Assembly (NCBI GenBank): GCA_947463385.1
Contig: CANHSL010000012.1
Coordinates: 1 to 43,019, forward strand
Length of the DNA: 43,019 nucleotides
Direction of reading: 5' to 3'
Origin: Flavobacteriales bacterium
GTDB lineage: Bacteria > Bacteroidota > Bacteroidia > Flavobacteriales_D > Crocinitomicaceae
Shown here: piece after piece, positions 8,873 through 18,337 of the stretch
How positions within the stretch are numbered: position 1 is the stretch's first letter
Layout: every line of letters begins with the position of its first letter
Position numbers and translations under genes: made by a program
The notes under the pieces: model-generated
The model's database searches: none
The model's input: only the letters and a program-made list of their open reading frames with translations
Told to the model about the DNA's origin: nothing

Positions 8873-8888
8873 CAAAAATACAAATTTA
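8873..8888 (-). promoter_or_regulatory. Two adjacent candidate -7 boxes for the BatA-like gene
   Basis: On the minus strand, TAAATTTG (8888-8881) and TATTTTTG (8880-8873) lie back to back and both match TAnnTTTG, 4 and 12 bp upstream of the ATG at 8868. The farther one is the better placed. Use of either would give a very short or absent 5' leader. Confidence 0.4.
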
Positions 8889-8913
8889 ATACGACTCATC
8901 GGATAAGGTGGCA

Positions 8914-8942
8914 ATAAAAAAAGCCCCGCATGAGCGAGGCTT
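8914..8942 (-). terminator. Intrinsic terminator after gyrA-TPR operon
   Basis: A 9-bp stem with one mismatch (AAGCCTCGC / GCGGGGCTT on the minus strand) and a 4-nt loop is followed by a run of T on the minus strand. It starts 5 bp after the stop codon of the TPR gene. Confidence 0.85.
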
Positions 8943-8946
8943 TGTC

Positions 8947-10074
8947 TTATTTAATGGCTTCCCACCGTTTCTTAAGTTCTGCTGATTTTTCAGTCATGTC
9001 TAAATAGGAATAAGTTCGCCAGCCTATTTCTAATGCAGTTTTGTCTAAAGGATTTGCTAAAAGAAAAGGTTCTAAAATACTAATAGATGTATTTAAGTTC
9101 TTTAGCGCTTGTTCTTCCATTACTTTTGCTTTGGGATCATTAATCTTTAAATCAGAAGCATTACCTCTTAGTTCGACTGCTGAATTAAACATAATTGAAC
9201 AATATTGATAAACTGCATCGGCATAATTTGAGTCAAGTTTTAATGCTTTTTCTAAAGCTGTTGCTGCCCGTTCATATTGCTTCATATTTGCCAATGATGT
9301 TCCCAGCACATAAAAAAGTGTTTTATTTGTTGAGTCTATTTCCGTAGCAAGTTTTACATACTTCTCTGTATTTTCAATATCATTTTTTTCCAGATTGTTG
9401 TTTATGAGTGGGATTAGAATTTCAATGTTATTAGGGAATTCCTTCATCATTCTAATTCCGAGAATATTGGCATCTATGAATTTTTTTTGATCCATCAATG
9501 TATCCATACTTTTTCTATATGCATATATTGAATAATTCTTGGCATCTACATCGGAATTTGTATAATTATTAATACGATAAGAGTTTAAAAAATAATCAAT
9601 AGATGATGGATAATCCCTTTTCTTTAAAAGTGTATCGCCTTTCATAAAGGCGTAATCACTATACACTTTAAGGTAGTCTAAAACTATTTTTTTCTCGTTT
9701 TTTATTTTTCCAGATTGTACGGATGAGATTAAAAAATTACAACTTTCTTTAATCACTTTATCGTATTCATCCATTAATATAGAATCAGGCTTGATTCCAG
9801 ATTTAGAAGAAATTTCAGAGGTAAATTCTCTGAGCGTAAAATAAATTATTGCACGATACCGGTGCATGTCCGGTGCCGCAGATGTTTCGGTATTCACGGC
9901 AGCCAAGTCAATCACAGCTTTCGCCTCGGATAATGCTTTTTTATTAGCTTCTATTTCTCCGTTGATTGGATTATACTCCTTTAGTTTATTATGCGCATTA
10001 GTTATATTTGATTTTTGCGCAAACAAGGAAGCTCCAACAAACAGTAAAGCAACCAGTAAATTGATTTTTTTCAT
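8947..10074 (-). CDS. Exported tetratricopeptide repeat protein
   Basis: A 375-residue protein with a clear signal peptide (MKKINLLVALLFVGASLFAQ). TPR-like helical repeats follow, the clearest at residues ~250-290 (LFYVLGTSLANMKQYERAA, then TALEKALKLDSNYADAV). It should be periplasmic, since no lipobox or C-terminal sorting domain is seen. TPR proteins serve as interaction scaffolds, and no partner can be named. It starts 7 bp after the gyrA stop and is followed by a terminator, so gyrA and this gene probably form a two-gene operon; I recall this gene order from other Bacteroidota. The coding sequence is visibly AT-richer than gyrA, with many Asn, Lys and Ile codons. Confidence 0.85.
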   Translation of the reverse strand: MKKINLLVALLFVGASLFAQKSNITNAHNKLKEYNPINGEIEANKKALSEAKAVIDLAAVNTETSAAPDMHRYRAIIYFTLREFTSEISSKSGIKPDSILMDEYDKVIKESCNFLISSVQSGKIKNEKKIVLDYLKVYSDYAFMKGDTLLKKRDYPSSIDYFLNSYRINNYTNSDVDAKNYSIYAYRKSMDTLMDQKKFIDANILGIRMMKEFPNNIEILIPLINNNLEKNDIENTEKYVKLATEIDSTNKTLFYVLGTSLANMKQYERAATALEKALKLDSNYADAVYQYCSIMFNSAVELRGNASDLKINDPKAKVMEEQALKNLNTSISILEPFLLANPLDKTALEIGWRTYSYLDMTEKSAELKKRWEAIK

Positions 10075-10081
10075 AAAATTA

Positions 10082-12664
10082 TTATTCGTTATCGGTTAGT
10101 TCATCCGTAGAATCGGCATCCTGCTCATCAACATTCATACCATCGTTGCTCAACTCATCGCCATTGTTGTCTGCATCAATCACTTCGGCGTCCTCATCCT
10201 CGTCTTCACTTCGTGGAACGCGAGCAATAGCAGCAATTTCGGCATTCCCTTTCAAGTTAATTAATTTAACTCCTTGAGCCGCTCTACCCATTGTTCGAAT
10301 GGTATCTACGTGCATTCTGATGGTAACACCAGACTTGGTGATGATCATTAAATCGTCTTCGTCGAATACGTTTTGAATCGATAGTAATTTACCCGTTTTC
10401 TCGGTGATATTTAAGGTTTTAACCCCTTTGCCACCACGGTTGGTAATGCGATATACAGGCTCTTTATCTTCTGGGTCATTCAAGTAGGTTCGTTTACCGA
10501 ATCCTTTTTCAGACACTACTAAGATGGTTGAGAAAATGTCTTCTACGCAAATCATTCCAATGACTTCGTCTGAACCACTCGCCAAGGTAACACCACGTAC
10601 TCCAGAAGCATTTCTACCCATCGGACGTACCGTAGATTCATTGAATCGAATCGCGCGACCGGATGATGTTGCTAAAACAATCTCGTTCGTTCCGTTGGTT
10701 AATTTCGCTTCGAGTAATTCATCCCCTTCGCGTATGGTAATGGCATTAATTCCATTGGTTCGCGGTCGAGAATAGGCTTCAAGCGATGTTTTCTTAATCA
10801 CCCCATGCTTAGAGCACATGATGATGAAGTTATTATTGATGTATTCCTTATCAGTTAAATCCTGAACTTTTACGTACGCTTTAACCTTATCGTCCTGAGG
10901 AATATTAATCAAATTTTGAATGGCTCTTCCTTTCGATAATTTATTTCCTTCCGGAATTTCGTACACACGCATCCAGAAACAACGTCCTTTCTCGGTGAAA
11001 ATCAACAAGTAATTATGGTTTGTCGCTACAAATAAGTGCTCCAAGAAATCTTTGTCTCTGGTCGTAGATCCTTTTGATCCCATACCGCCGCGGTTCTGAA
11101 CTTTATATTCATTCAAGTTGGTACGCTTAATATATCCCGCATGAGAAATCGTAACCACTACTTCCTCATCCGCAATTAAATCTTCCATGCGCATTTCTGA
11201 TGCCGCATATTCAATGGATGAACGACGAGCATCCCCGTATTTCGCTTTGATCTCTAACAATTCATCCTTGATGATTTGCATTCTGCGCTCTTCGCGATCT
11301 AAAATGTCTTTTAAATCAGCAATTAACTTCATGAGGTCTTCATACTCACTGCGAAGCTTGTCTTGTTCTAGCCCCGTTAACTGACGTAAACGCATGTCAA
11401 CAATCGCACGCGTTTGAATTTCACTTAATCCAAATCGAGTTGATAATCGCTCACGTGCGTTATCTGGACTGTCTGACGTTTTGATGATTTCAATAACTTC
11501 ATCAATGTTATCTGACGCAATAATTAATCCTTCTAAGATGTGTGCACGTTCTTCCGCTTTTCTAAGTTCATAACGCGTTCTTCTAACCACCACATCGTGA
11601 CGGAATAAAATAAATTGGTCAATGATTTCGCGTAAGTTTAATAGGCGCGGTCTACCGTCTACTAAGCAGATGTTATTAACTGAAAATGAGGTCTGTAGCG
11701 ATGAGAACTTATATAGTTTGTTTAATACCACATTTGCAATGGCATCCCGCTTGATTTCCACCACAACGCGCATTCCGTTACGGTCTGATTCATCGCGTAA
11801 ATCAGAAATTCCTTCAATCTTTTTATCGTTGACTAACTCGGCGATTTTTTTAATCATTTCCGCCTTGTTCACTTGATATGGAATCTCGGTGATTATGATT
11901 TGTTCCCGTCCTTGAACCTCTTCGATTTCCGCTTTACCGCGCATCACGATTCGACCACGACCCGTTAATAAAGCATCACGAACGCCTTCATAGCCATAAA
12001 TAATACCTCCTGTAGGGAAATCCGGCGCTTTAACGAATTGCAATAAATCTTCTACGGGTAATTCAGGGTCTTCGATCACAGCAACAATCCCATCGATTAC
12101 TTCCGTAAGGTTGTGTGGCGCCATATTTGTGGCCATACCCACCGCAATTCCCGAAGCACCATTAACTAATAGGTTTGGAATTTTTGTTGGTAAAACCGTT
12201 GGCTCCTCTAGACTATCGTCAAAATTCGGTTTAAAATCAACCGTCTCCTTGTCAAGATCTTCGAGCATTTCTTCAGCAATCTTCTTGAATCGTGCTTCCG
12301 TGTAACGCATGGCTGCCGGAGAATCACCATCCACACTACCGAAGTTACCTTGTCCATCTACTAAGGGATAACGTAAGGACCATTCCTGCGCCATACGTAC
12401 CATGGTGTCGTATACCGAGCTATCACCGTGCGGGTGATACTTACCTAACACTTCACCGACAATACGCGCTGATTTCTTGTATGGACGATTTGAATAAACA
12501 CCTAAGTCCTGCATACCATATAATACGCGACGATGCACCGGTTTAAATCCGTCACGCACGTCAGGTAATGCACGAGAAACAATAACAGACATCGAATAAT
12601 CGATGTAAGCTGATTTCATTTCATCCTCAATATTTATCTGTATAATTTTTTCACCTTCTGCCAT
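10082..12664 (-). CDS. gyrA: DNA gyrase subunit A
   Basis: An 860-residue subunit of the type II topoisomerase that introduces negative supercoils. The DNA-cleaving tyrosine is Tyr121 (AMRYTEARF). The quinolone-determining region is [11 protein letters not shown], with Ser82 and Asp86 at the positions of E. coli Ser83 and Asp87, so it looks quinolone-sensitive. The C-terminal beta-pinwheel (~500-815) includes the GyrA-box position as QNRGGMG instead of the classical QRRGGKG; a related NRGGKG occurs in a later blade. The last ~45 residues are strongly acidic ([18 protein letters not shown] and on), as in other GyrA tails. The start is supported by the conserved [16 protein letters not shown] opening and a promoter-like box 40 bp upstream. 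The TPR gene follows after 7 bp. gyrB is not in the window. Confidence 0.98.
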   Translation of the reverse strand: MAEGEKIIQINIEDEMKSAYIDYSMSVIVSRALPDVRDGFKPVHRRVLYGMQDLGVYSNRPYKKSARIVGEVLGKYHPHGDSSVYDTMVRMAQEWSLRYPLVDGQGNFGSVDGDSPAAMRYTEARFKKIAEEMLEDLDKETVDFKPNFDDSLEEPTVLPTKIPNLLVNGASGIAVGMATNMAPHNLTEVIDGIVAVIEDPELPVEDLLQFVKAPDFPTGGIIYGYEGVRDALLTGRGRIVMRGKAEIEEVQGREQIIITEIPYQVNKAEMIKKIAELVNDKKIEGISDLRDESDRNGMRVVVEIKRDAIANVVLNKLYKFSSLQTSFSVNNICLVDGRPRLLNLREIIDQFILFRHDVVVRRTRYELRKAEERAHILEGLIIASDNIDEVIEIIKTSDSPDNARERLSTRFGLSEIQTRAIVDMRLRQLTGLEQDKLRSEYEDLMKLIADLKDILDREERRMQIIKDELLEIKAKYGDARRSSIEYAASEMRMEDLIADEEVVVTISHAGYIKRTNLNEYKVQNRGGMGSKGSTTRDKDFLEHLFVATNHNYLLIFTEKGRCFWMRVYEIPEGNKLSKGRAIQNLINIPQDDKVKAYVKVQDLTDKEYINNNFIIMCSKHGVIKKTSLEAYSRPRTNGINAITIREGDELLEAKLTNGTNEIVLATSSGRAIRFNESTVRPMGRNASGVRGVTLASGSDEVIGMICVEDIFSTILVVSEKGFGKRTYLNDPEDKEPVYRITNRGGKGVKTLNITEKTGKLLSIQNVFDEDDLMIITKSGVTIRMHVDTIRTMGRAAQGVKLINLKGNAEIAAIARVPRSEDEDEDAEVIDADNNGDELSNDGMNVDEQDADSTDELTDNE

Positions 12665-12703
12665 AATCTTCGAGCCCTATTATTATAAATTTAGTTAGAA
12701 CCA

Positions 12704-12711
12704 CAAATTTA
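12704..12711 (-). promoter_or_regulatory. Candidate -7 promoter box for gyrA
   Basis: Minus-strand TAAATTTG matches TAnnTTTG and leaves a leader of roughly 35 nt to the gyrA ATG. It sits in the 221-bp gyrA/clpC divergent spacer (12665-12885). No clear -33 element was found. Confidence 0.4.
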
Positions 12712-12859
12712 ACAAAAGGACCTGCGTAAATGACCCGATTATTAAGGAATTTACTAACAATTTAGCGCCATACATGTGAATAAAGGGCCCCTTGTAACTT
12801 AATTGTGAATATTCTTGTTTCTATAGGTACTAAATTGAACTTCGGATGAAGATTAGAAT

Positions 12860-12867
12860 TATATTTG
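12860..12867 (+). promoter_or_regulatory. Candidate -7 promoter box for clpC
   Basis: TATATTTG matches TAnnTTTG exactly, 18 bp before the clpC ATG. An ATTGAAC stretch (TTG at 12835-12837) lies 22 bp further upstream and may serve as the -33 element, with spacing slightly longer than usual. I saw no CIRCE-like or other inverted-repeat operator nearby. Confidence 0.45.
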
Positions 12868-12885
12868 CACTTATAACAATGCAGG

Positions 12886-15414
12886 ATGGAGGCTAAGTTT
12901 TCGCCAAGAGTAAAAGATTTAATTCGAATAAGTAGAGAAGAGGCAGTACGGCTGAAAAACGAGTTTGTAGCCCCTGAACATTTGTTGCTCGCTATTATTA
13001 AACTTAATGAGGGAAAAGCATTTGAGTTGCTTAAAGAATTTGATATTTCATTTGAAACGCTCTCCAACGAATTGGAAACCATCCTCAAGCAGTCCTCAAC
13101 CAATGCTGTTTTTCTACCTACGAACATTCCCTTATTAAAACAATCGGAAAATATTTTGAAGCAGTCATTCTTAGAGTCTAAGTTGTTTAGGTCGAGTATG
13201 ATTGGAACCGAACATATTTTATTAACTATTTTGAAATACGAAGATTGTGTAGCCTGTCAAGTGCTAAATAAATATGGTATTATGTATGAAAATCTTAAAG
13301 AAGAATATATGTCAATGAATCAAGAAAATAAATTACCAAGGGCTGAGTTCCCAGGGAATAACGAAGAAGAAGAGGATGCGGGAGGGGTTCCAAAACGTCC
13401 TGCAGATTCAAAATCCAAAACCCCTGTGCTCGATAATTTTGGTCGTGACCTAACCAAGATGGCTGAACTTGGCCGATTGGATCCAATTGTAGGTCGTGAA
13501 AAAGAAATCGAACGTGTAAGCCAAATCCTTTCCCGTAGAAAGAAGAATAATCCGATATTAATTGGTGAGCCAGGAGTTGGTAAAAGTGCCATTGCTGAAG
13601 GCTTAGCCTTGCGTATCGTACAACGAAAAGTGTCTCGAATTCTTTTTAACAAGCGTGTAGTTTCTTTAGATCTAGCCTCTTTGGTTGCTGGTACTAAGTA
13701 CCGTGGGCAATTTGAAGAGCGTATGAAAGCGGTGATGCAGGAATTAGAGAAGAATCCCGATATTATTCTATTTATTGATGAAATCCATACCATTATTGGT
13801 GCGGGTGGCGCAAGCGGTTCTTTGGATGCGTCGAATATGTTCAAACCAGCTTTGGCACGTGGTGAGCTTCAAGCAATCGGTGCCACAACCTTGGATGAGT
13901 ATCGTCAGTATATCGAGAAAGATGGAGCCCTTGAACGACGCTTTCAAAAGGTAATTGTTGAGCCTACCACCATCGATGAAACCATTCAGATTTTACATAA
14001 CATTAAAGAGCGTTATGAAGAACATCACTCGGTTACTTACACGCCAGAAGCAATCAATGCTTGTGTTAAGTTAACGGAGCGTTATATTACCGACCGTCAT
14101 TTACCGGATAAAGCAATTGATGCCTTAGATGAAGTGGGTTCACGGGTGCATATTACCAACATTAATGTTCCCAAAGAGATTGTTGAGATTGAACAAGAAA
14201 TCGAAAACATTAAAGTAAAGAAAAGTGAAGTAATCAAAGCGCAACAATATGAGAAAGCCGTTGAGTTTAGAGATACGGAGCGAAAGCTTTCAGAAAAATT
14301 AGAAGAAGAGAAGCGTAAATGGGAAGAGTCTTCTAAGAGTAACCGCATTACTATTACCGAAGAAGATGTTGCTGAAGTTGTTTCCATGATGAGCGGTATT
14401 CCATTGACTAAGGTTTCCCAGACGGAATCGGGTAAGCTTGTGAATATGACGGATGCGTTAAATGGAAAAGTAATTGGTCAAGACGAGGCGGTAATGAAGG
14501 TTGTCAAGGCGATTCAACGGAACCGAGCAGGATTAAAAGACCCGAATAAGCCGATCGGATCGTTCTTTTTCTTAGGGCCAACAGGTGTTGGGAAAACGCA
14601 ATTAGCGAAGGTACTTGCAAAGTATCTTTTTGATACGGAAGATGCCTTAATCCGAATCGATATGTCTGAATACATGGAGAAATTTAGTATTTCACGCTTA
14701 GTGGGAGCGCCTCCAGGATATGTTGGGTATGAAGAAGGTGGGCAGCTCACCGAAAAGGTTCGTAGAAAACCGTATTCAATCATTCTATTGGATGAAATTG
14801 AAAAAGCGCATCCGGATGTATTTAATTTATTACTTCAAGTATTAGATGATGGACACATGACGGACGGATTAGGTCGTAAGATTGATTTCAAGAATACGAT
14901 TCTAATCATGACCTCGAATATTGGGGCACGTCAATTGCAAGAATTTGGTACGGGTGTAGGGTTTGGTACCAAGGCAAAAGAAGAATCGAAAGAAGAGAAT
15001 TCAAAGGCGGTGATTCAAAACGCACTCAGAAAAGCCTTTTCACCTGAGTTTTTGAATCGTGTAGATGATATGATCATGTTCCGTTCATTGACGAGAGAAG
15101 ATATTCATAAGATTATTGATTTGGAATTGGATAAATTAATCCTACGCATCAAAACCCTTGGATATAACTTGGAGTTAACTGAAAAAGCTAAAGATTTTAT
15201 CGTCGAACGAGGATATGATGAAAAGTTTGGTGCACGTCCATTAAAACGAGCAATCCAGAAATTCATCGAAGATCCGTTGGCTGAGGGTATTATCAATCAC
15301 AACATGGCGGAGGGTGATACCGTACTTATGGATTTTGAAGATGGGAAAGAAGAGTTGAACCTAAAGGTGAAAAAACAAAAAGGTAAGAAGTCAAGTCCCG
15401 GTAAAGAAGAATAG
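12886..15414 (+). CDS. clpC: ClpC-type AAA+ unfoldase, Clp protease ATP-binding subunit
   Basis: An 842-residue class I Clp ATPase that unfolds proteins and feeds them to ClpP. The N-terminal Clp repeats occupy residues ~1-145 (FSPRVKDLIRISREEA, EHLLLAIIKL, GTEHILLTILK). AAA+ domain 1 has Walker A GEPGVGKS at 227-234. A short ClpC-type middle domain follows, with UVR-like charged helices (AQQYEKAVEFRDTERKL). Domain 2 has Walker A GPTGVGKT near 564-571 and the C-terminal sensor region (GYDEKFGARPLKRAIQKFIEDPLAE). The short middle domain separates it from ClpB. It is transcribed alone, away from gyrA, and closed by a terminator. No mcsA, mcsB or ctsR gene is nearby, so control differs from the Bacillus clpC operon. 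Confidence 0.96.
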   Translation: MEAKFSPRVKDLIRISREEAVRLKNEFVAPEHLLLAIIKLNEGKAFELLKEFDISFETLSNELETILKQSSTNAVFLPTNIPLLKQSENILKQSFLESKLFRSSMIGTEHILLTILKYEDCVACQVLNKYGIMYENLKEEYMSMNQENKLPRAEFPGNNEEEEDAGGVPKRPADSKSKTPVLDNFGRDLTKMAELGRLDPIVGREKEIERVSQILSRRKKNNPILIGEPGVGKSAIAEGLALRIVQRKVSRILFNKRVVSLDLASLVAGTKYRGQFEERMKAVMQELEKNPDIILFIDEIHTIIGAGGASGSLDASNMFKPALARGELQAIGATTLDEYRQYIEKDGALERRFQKVIVEPTTIDETIQILHNIKERYEEHHSVTYTPEAINACVKLTERYITDRHLPDKAIDALDEVGSRVHITNINVPKEIVEIEQEIENIKVKKSEVIKAQQYEKAVEFRDTERKLSEKLEEEKRKWEESSKSNRITITEEDVAEVVSMMSGIPLTKVSQTESGKLVNMTDALNGKVIGQDEAVMKVVKAIQRNRAGLKDPNKPIGSFFFLGPTGVGKTQLAKVLAKYLFDTEDALIRIDMSEYMEKFSISRLVGAPPGYVGYEEGGQLTEKVRRKPYSIILLDEIEKAHPDVFNLLLQVLDDGHMTDGLGRKIDFKNTILIMTSNIGARQLQEFGTGVGFGTKAKEESKEENSKAVIQNALRKAFSPEFLNRVDDMIMFRSLTREDIHKIIDLELDKLILRIKTLGYNLELTEKAKDFIVERGYDEKFGARPLKRAIQKFIEDPLAEGIINHNMAEGDTVLMDFEDGKEELNLKVKKQKGKKSSPGKEE

Positions 15415-15425
15415 AAATTCTAAGA

Positions 15426-15460
15426 CATAAAAAAAGGAGCTAAATGCTCCTTTTTTTATG
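15426..15460. terminator. Bidirectional terminator between clpC and the PLP enzyme gene
   Basis: A perfect inverted repeat with 15-bp arms and a 5-nt loop (core GGAGC-TAAAT-GCTCC), flanked by seven A on one side and seven T on the other. It lies between two convergent genes and would work as an intrinsic terminator in both directions. Confidence 0.92.
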
Positions 15461-15476
15461 TTCAATCGGTTTAGAT

Positions 15477-16721
15477 TTACACTTTTGCGATAGTCTCGCT
15501 CATGTATTCACCATTCTTTAATTTATCTACAATCTTAGAGAAACATTCAATGGTATAATTTACATCTTCCATGGTGTGAACCGCTGTAGGAATCAAGCGT
15601 AAAATAATCATTCCTTTAGGAACTACTGGATAAACCACCATCGAGCAGAATACATTGTAATTCTCGCGTAAATCATAAATCAAATTGGTGGATTCAGGAA
15701 TAGAACCATTCATGTAGACCGGGGTAACACACGAGTTGGTTGGACCGATTTCAAACCCTGCGGCCTTAAGACCGGATTGAAGCGCATTCGTAATTTCCCA
15801 TAATCGATCTTTTAATTCGGGCATGGTTCGAATTAATTCAAGACGCTTAAGTGCCCCAACAACCAGTGGAAGCGGCATAGCCTTAGCGAAGATTTGGGAA
15901 CGCATGTTGTATCGTAGATATTCAACCACTTGCGCGTCACTGGCTACAAAACCGCCAATCATTGCGAAGGACTTCGCGAAGGTTCCAAAATAAATATCAA
16001 TGTCATCTTGCACCCCTTGTTCTTCACCCGTACCAGCTCCAGTTTTACCTAAGGTTCCAATTCCGTGCGCGTCATCTACAAAAAGACGGAAACTGTAATT
16101 CTTCTTAAGGGCTACAATTTCTTTCAAAATCCCTTGATCTCCACGCATTCCAAATACACCTTCGGTGATGAGTAAAATTGCGCCTCCTGTTTCCTCGGCT
16201 AATTTAGTAGCACGTTGCAATTGTTTTTCACAATCCTCAATGTCGTTGTGCTTGAATACATAACGCTTACCCATGTGTAGACGAACACCGTCAAGAATAC
16301 AGGCATGAGATTCCGCGTCGTAAACAATCACATCGTGACGGTCAACTAAACAATCAATGGCAGATACGACCGCTTGATACCCGAAATTCACAAGAATTGA
16401 ATCTTCTTTCGATACAAAATCCGCTAATTCACGCTCCAACTGCTCGTGAAAGTCGGAATTACCACTCATCATCCGCGCGCCCATTGGCATCGCAAATCCA
16501 TAATTAGCTGCTGCATCCGCATCAGCTTTTCGAACCTCTGGATGATTCGCTAAGCCCAAATAATTATTTAACGACCAGTTTAGTTTTTCTTTTCCGCGAA
16601 AATTCATGTGCGGACCAATGTCACCTTCCAATTTTGGAAACGTAAAATAACCATGTGATTCTTTCGCGTGCATTCCGATTGGACCACGATTCGCTTGGAT
16701 TTTTTCAAAAATATCAGCCAT
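15477..16721 (-). CDS. PLP-dependent alpha-oxoamine synthase family enzyme (SPT-like)
   Basis: A 414-residue fold-type I enzyme of the family that condenses an amino acid with an acyl thioester (serine palmitoyltransferase, KBL, BioF, HemA). Visible residues are the Schiff-base lysine Lys250 (GTFAKSFAMIGG), the cofactor-binding DDAHG at 226-230 and the PLP-stacking His139 (ESHACILDG). In Bacteroidota such enzymes make the base of sphingolipids (serine plus palmitoyl-CoA) or of sulfonolipids (cysteate acyl transfer). The N-terminal part (IFEKIQANRGPIGMHAKES and FPKLEGDIG) differs from the standard Bacteroidota Spt start as I remember it, so a cysteate-type or other acyl acceptor is possible. 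It appears monocistronic. No acyl carrier protein or reductase gene is adjacent, so the substrate is open. Confidence 0.8.
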   Translation of the reverse strand: MADIFEKIQANRGPIGMHAKESHGYFTFPKLEGDIGPHMNFRGKEKLNWSLNNYLGLANHPEVRKADADAAANYGFAMPMGARMMSGNSDFHEQLERELADFVSKEDSILVNFGYQAVVSAIDCLVDRHDVIVYDAESHACILDGVRLHMGKRYVFKHNDIEDCEKQLQRATKLAEETGGAILLITEGVFGMRGDQGILKEIVALKKNYSFRLFVDDAHGIGTLGKTGAGTGEEQGVQDDIDIYFGTFAKSFAMIGGFVASDAQVVEYLRYNMRSQIFAKAMPLPLVVGALKRLELIRTMPELKDRLWEITNALQSGLKAAGFEIGPTNSCVTPVYMNGSIPESTNLIYDLRENYNVFCSMVVYPVVPKGMIILRLIPTAVHTMEDVNYTIECFSKIVDKLKNGEYMSETIAKV

Positions 16722-16751
16722 ATTCTGCTTACTCTATAGTTTTTAATGCTA

Positions 16752-16759
16752 CAAAGTTA
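16752..16759 (-). promoter_or_regulatory. Candidate -7 promoter box for the SPT-like gene
   Basis: Minus-strand TAACTTTG matches TAnnTTTG, 30 bp upstream of the ATG at 16721, within the 101-bp gap after the GAPDH gene. No clear -33 element was seen. Confidence 0.4.
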
Positions 16760-16822
16760 CGCTTAATCAAGGACCATGGAATTTTACACCGGCTATTTTT
16801 TCAACAACCGGTGTTTAATGAT

Positions 16823-18271
16823 TTAGTAATATATGGCTCTTCGAACCTTGGAAATGTACTTTGCTAAACGGATTACTTGCTTGGTATATCCGAATTCGTT
16901 GTCGTACCAAGTATAAAGCACTACGTTCTTTCCATTTTTAGAAACAATGGTAGCGTTTGAATCATATACGGAACAGCACGTGTTTCCGATAATATCAGAA
17001 GAAACTAGTTCTGGGTCAAACGAATAATAAATTTGGTTAACAAGGTCACCGTTTAATGCGGCATCTTTGATGAGCTCATTGATTGCTTCAATGCTTGTTT
17101 CGTTTTTCAATTCTAAGCTTAAAATCGCCAATGAACCATTCGGAGTAGGGACACGAACGGCATTTGCCGTTAATTTGTCTTGAAGTGAAGGAATTACTTT
17201 GGTTACCGCACTTCCCGCACCCGTAGAAGTGATAACCATGTTGATGGCTGCAGAACGACCGCGTCGAACTTTCTTATGCATATTATCCAACAAATTCTGA
17301 TCGTTGGTATAGGCATGTACTGTTTCGATATGACCTTTTACTATGCCTAACTTGTCTTCAATGACCTTAAGAATCGGACTAATTGCATTGGTGGTGCAAG
17401 AGGCAGCAGAGTAAATCTTCTCATTTTCTAAGTCGAGCGTCCCTTGGTTTATTCCAAACACGATATTTGGGATTTCTTTTCCAGGTGCTGTAAGCAATAC
17501 CCTTGAAACACCTTTGGACTTTAAATGGCGCGATAAGGTTTCTCTATTGGTGTAAATACCGGTATTGTCGATAACCAATGCATTATGAATTCCGAACGCC
17601 GTGTAATCAACGTCTTCCGGTGCTGAGGCTTCTATCATTTGAACCACTTGCCCATTAATGATTAGGCACTTGCGTTCTAAATCAACATTTACGGTTCCTT
17701 TAAACGCGCCATGTACTGAATCGTTACTTAGTAATGAAGCACGTTTTATAATGTCTTTGTCTGTGTTTCCGCGGGTTACAATCGCTCTAAGTCTTAACTG
17801 TTGACCTTTTCCGGCTTGACGAATCAATTCGCGCGCAGCGAGTCTACCAATTCGACCGAATCCGTAAAGTACCACATCTCGTGGCTCAAAAGTGGGAGCG
17901 CTTGTTTCATTGAAGTTACCTAGTTTGTTTTGAAGAAACTCAAGTTTCGACATTCCATTTCCTTCGGTTGACCATTCGTTTGCGAGTTTACCAATGTCTA
18001 ATTTGGATGGACCCAAGTTCATCGAAGCAATAATCTCAGCCATTTCTGCCGTAGTAAATACGTCAATGGGTTTGTTTACAACCTTTGCTGCATATTCGTG
18101 CAGGTTTAGGATTTCAGAAATGGTAACGTCGAGTAGGTGATGACGAAATAGCACTAATTCTATGCCTTGATCATACAATAATTCACCCACCTTTCCTTGC
18201 AGTTTTACAGCTGCTCGTTCCTGTTCAATGTGATTTTTGAGCTCTTGCTCATAGCCAAGTGATACACTCAT
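16823..18271 (-). CDS. Glyceraldehyde-3-phosphate dehydrogenase, long form
   Basis: A 482-residue GAPDH, which oxidises glyceraldehyde-3-phosphate to 1,3-bisphosphoglycerate with NAD(P), or runs in reverse. The Rossmann start is YGFGRIGRLAAREL near residue 135. The catalytic cysteine is about Cys292 (AASCTTNAISP), with the catalytic His in the HAYTNDQNLLDN region and the C-terminal WYDNEFGYTKQ. About 130 residues precede the normal GAPDH start; they are helical-looking (VFTTAEMAEIIASMNLG and others) and unlike the 330-residue glycolytic form. From memory, this extended class occurs widely in Bacteroidota and some proteobacteria, often as a second, possibly gluconeogenic, GAPDH. Which role applies here is not shown. 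It begins only 32 nt after the terminator of the sigma factor gene, so it needs its own promoter or read-through. Confidence 0.92.
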   Translation of the reverse strand: MSVSLGYEQELKNHIEQERAAVKLQGKVGELLYDQGIELVLFRHHLLDVTISEILNLHEYAAKVVNKPIDVFTTAEMAEIIASMNLGPSKLDIGKLANEWSTEGNGMSKLEFLQNKLGNFNETSAPTFEPRDVVLYGFGRIGRLAARELIRQAGKGQQLRLRAIVTRGNTDKDIIKRASLLSNDSVHGAFKGTVNVDLERKCLIINGQVVQMIEASAPEDVDYTAFGIHNALVIDNTGIYTNRETLSRHLKSKGVSRVLLTAPGKEIPNIVFGINQGTLDLENEKIYSAASCTTNAISPILKVIEDKLGIVKGHIETVHAYTNDQNLLDNMHKKVRRGRSAAINMVITSTGAGSAVTKVIPSLQDKLTANAVRVPTPNGSLAILSLELKNETSIEAINELIKDAALNGDLVNQIYYSFDPELVSSDIIGNTCCSVYDSNATIVSKNGKNVVLYTWYDNEFGYTKQVIRLAKYISKVRRAIYY

Positions 18272-18303
18272 GTTGTTGTTGATTGATGATGAAAAAATAA
18301 ACT

Positions 18304-18331
18304 AAAAAAAAAGGCCGCGAAAACGCAGCCT
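18304..18331 (-). terminator. Intrinsic terminator after the sigma factor gene
   Basis: On the minus strand AGGCTGCG-TTTT-CGCGGCCT forms an 8-bp stem with one mismatch, followed by nine T. It lies 6 bp past the stop codon of the sigma factor gene. Confidence 0.85.
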
Positions 18332-18337
18332 AAGATG

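Noticed and set aside
12762-13127. Minus-strand open frame of 121 codons overlapping the clpC start and the gyrA/clpC spacer
   Set aside because: It is antisense to the conserved ClpC N-terminal domain, has Ser/Asn-rich shadow composition and matches no family.
13320-13844. Minus-strand open frame of 174 codons inside clpC
   Set aside because: It lies wholly antisense to the AAA+ domain of ClpC and has no recognisable motif.
16786-16814. Inverted repeat ACACCGG / CCGGTGT with a 15-nt loop after the GAPDH gene
   Set aside because: The arms are perfect, but no T-run follows on the minus strand and the loop is long, so I do not call it a terminator. A weak structural or binding role remains possible.
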